NCBI GenBank assembly: GCA_905221325.1
Contig: CAJNCS010000008.1
Span: 62,001 to 126,000 of the forward strand
Source of the DNA: a bacterium
Lineage (GTDB): Bacteria > Bacillota > Bacilli > Lactobacillales > Streptococcaceae
Length of the DNA stretch: 64,000 nt
Direction of reading: 5' to 3'
The first letter of the stretch is position 1; each line of letters opens with the position of its first letter. Position numbers and translations under genes: made by a program. A model generated the notes under the pieces. It searched no databases. It had not been told where the DNA came from and saw nothing but the letters and a program-made list of their open reading frames with translations. This document shows positions 63,125-64,000 of the stretch, in pieces.

Positions 63125-63859
63125 TTACAAAACCTTACTCAAAAAATCCTTGGTCCGTTGTTCTTGGGTTTGGTCAAAAATCTCCTCTGGCCTTCCATCT
63201 TCAACAACAACCCCATCCGCCATAAAGATAACACGGTCTGCTACCTCACGCGCAAAGCCCATTTCATGCGTCACAATCACCATGGTCATCCCCGACTTGG
63301 CAAGGTCTTGCATAACAGCTAGAACTTCTCCAACCATCTCAGGGTCTAGGGCTGAAGTCGGTTCATCAAAAAGCAAAACATCTGGTTCCATAGCAAGCCC
63401 ACGTGCAATGGCAATCCGTTGTTGCTGACCACCTGACAAACTCTGTGGATAGGCCTTTGCCTTATCTGGCAAACCAACTTTTTCTAATAGTTCCTGTGCT
63501 CTTTTCTCCGCTACTTCCTTGCTTTCTCCTTTGGTTTTAATTGGTGACAAGGTGATATTTTCCATGACCGTCATATTGGGAAAGAGGTTGAATTGTTGGA
63601 ATACCATGCCCATCTTTTCACGCATGGCAAAAAGGTCATTTTTCTTATCCGTAATATCGACACCTTCAAAGATAACCTTTCCCTTACTTGCTTCCTCTAG
63701 AAGATTCATCGAACGAAGGAGAGTTGATTTCCCGCTCCCTGACGGACCGATAATGACCACAACTTCTCCTCGTTTAATCTCAAGGTCAATCCCTTTCAAG
63801 ACTTCATTTTTTTCAAAAGACTTATGCAAGCCTTCAATTTTTATCAAGGTTTCTGTCAT
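63125..63859 (-). CDS. glnQ: Glutamine-type amino-acid ABC transporter ATP-binding protein
   Basis: 244 aa. Walker [19 protein letters not shown], signature LSGGQQQR, Walker [27 protein letters not shown]. Close to the GlnQ/HisP group. Starts at the end of the permease gene (TAATG). Serves as the motor of a glutamine or related amino-acid importer; the exact substrate is not settled by sequence alone. Confidence 0.93.
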   Translation of the reverse strand: MTETLIKIEGLHKSFEKNEVLKGIDLEIKRGEVVVIIGPSGSGKSTLLRSMNLLEEASKGKVIFEGVDITDKKNDLFAMREKMGMVFQQFNLFPNMTVMENITLSPIKTKGESKEVAEKRAQELLEKVGLPDKAKAYPQSLSGGQQQRIAIARGLAMEPDVLLFDEPTSALDPEMVGEVLAVMQDLAKSGMTMVIVTHEMGFAREVADRVIFMADGVVVEDGRPEEIFDQTQEQRTKDFLSKVL

Positions 63860-64000
63860 TATTTCTTATCTCCTTGTCCAATGTAATTTTCAAATGCTTT
63901 CAGGGCTACTGTCAAAACAGAGGTCATAATCAGATAGTAAAAGGCTGCAAATAAAAGGGGAGTCAACGGTAAATAAGTTGTTGTTGCTACTGTCGTTGCA
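63859..64000 (-). CDS. Amino-acid ABC transporter permease (partial, C-terminus only)
   Basis: The last 46 codons of a gene that starts beyond the right edge: [20 protein letters not shown] and [18 protein letters not shown]-terminal membrane helix and the basic end are typical of GlnP/HisM permeases, and the ATPase gene follows with a one-base overlap. Pairs with the GlnQ-like ATPase. Confidence 0.85.
   Translation of the reverse strand, partial: ATTVATTTYLPLTPLLFAAFYYLIMTSVLTVALKAFENYIGQGDKK

Overview
The window is a piece of a low-GC Firmicute chromosome, most probably a mitis-group Streptococcus (S. mitis/oralis type). Three things point there. The tmRNA tag reads AKNNTSYALAA. The housekeeping genes (nox, pgdA, ezrA, gyrB, glyQ/glyS, rodA, folD, def, trxB) look streptococcal. 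The local order around the SGNH esterase to pgdA block follows what I remember of pneumococcus.

Positions 1 to about 29,190 are a temperate siphophage prophage, cut by the left window edge. Its integrase sits beside the 3' end of ssrA. From right to left: integrase; a rightward lysogeny module (HTH repressor, ImmA-type metallopeptidase, a membrane protein with a HIRAN-like domain); a divergent operator/promoter region; and a long leftward early operon (Cro-like HTH, small proteins, DnaB helicase, Phg_2220_C-type initiator, DnaC-type loader, SSB, many small overlapping genes, ArpU-like late regulator). At the end of arpU a 5 x 11 bp repeat lies over a probable late promoter. The late operon follows: an extra tyrosine recombinase, HNH nuclease, portal, a MuF head protein fused to a zincin-like C-terminal domain, a 71-aa protein that may be its immunity partner, large terminase, scaffold, capsid, connectors, tail tube, a frameshifted tail chaperone pair, tape measure, Dit and the start of the tail endopeptidase/fibre. 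Holin and lysin genes would lie left of the window. Several genes of 34-56 codons are added here from reading-frame, Shine-Dalgarno and overlap evidence.

Positions 29,191-51,073 are chromosomal: ssrA, SGNH esterase, HAD phosphatase, CapA-like protein, peptide deformylase, RlmB-type methyltransferase, thioredoxin reductase, an amino-acid ABC transporter, ArsC/Spx-like protein, Ogt, GNAT, DUF1836, TrhA/hemolysin III, and NADH oxidase. Next is a divergently transcribed flavin operon: ApbE flavin transferase, a flavodoxin-like reductase, and a longer reductase that carries a PAS-like domain and two copies of the ApbE target motif DATSGAS. nox and the flavin operon have near-mirror promoters, each with a CcpA cre-like site in the spacer. 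After this come DUF896, glyS, a 170-bp inverted-repeat element, glyQ, a metallopeptidase-like gene behind a glycine T-box, an aldo/keto reductase and pgdA.

Positions 51,179-64,000 hold ezrA, gyrB, a HAD hydrolase, a DJ-1/PfpI protein, RodA, a DinG-type exonuclease-helicase, an NAD(P)HX dehydratase, a HAD phosphatase, folD, a TfoX-N protein and a glutamine-type ABC transporter (permease cut by the edge). From memory the pgdA and ezrA blocks are far apart in S. pneumoniae, so their junction may mark a rearrangement.

The most interesting candidates are the MuF-zincin toxin-like fusion with its small neighbour, and the ApbE/flavoreductase operon with tandem flavinylation motifs. Next are the ArpU repeat array, the -1 frameshift site, the unusual packaging gene order with no visible small terminase, and a set of probable leaderless promoters.
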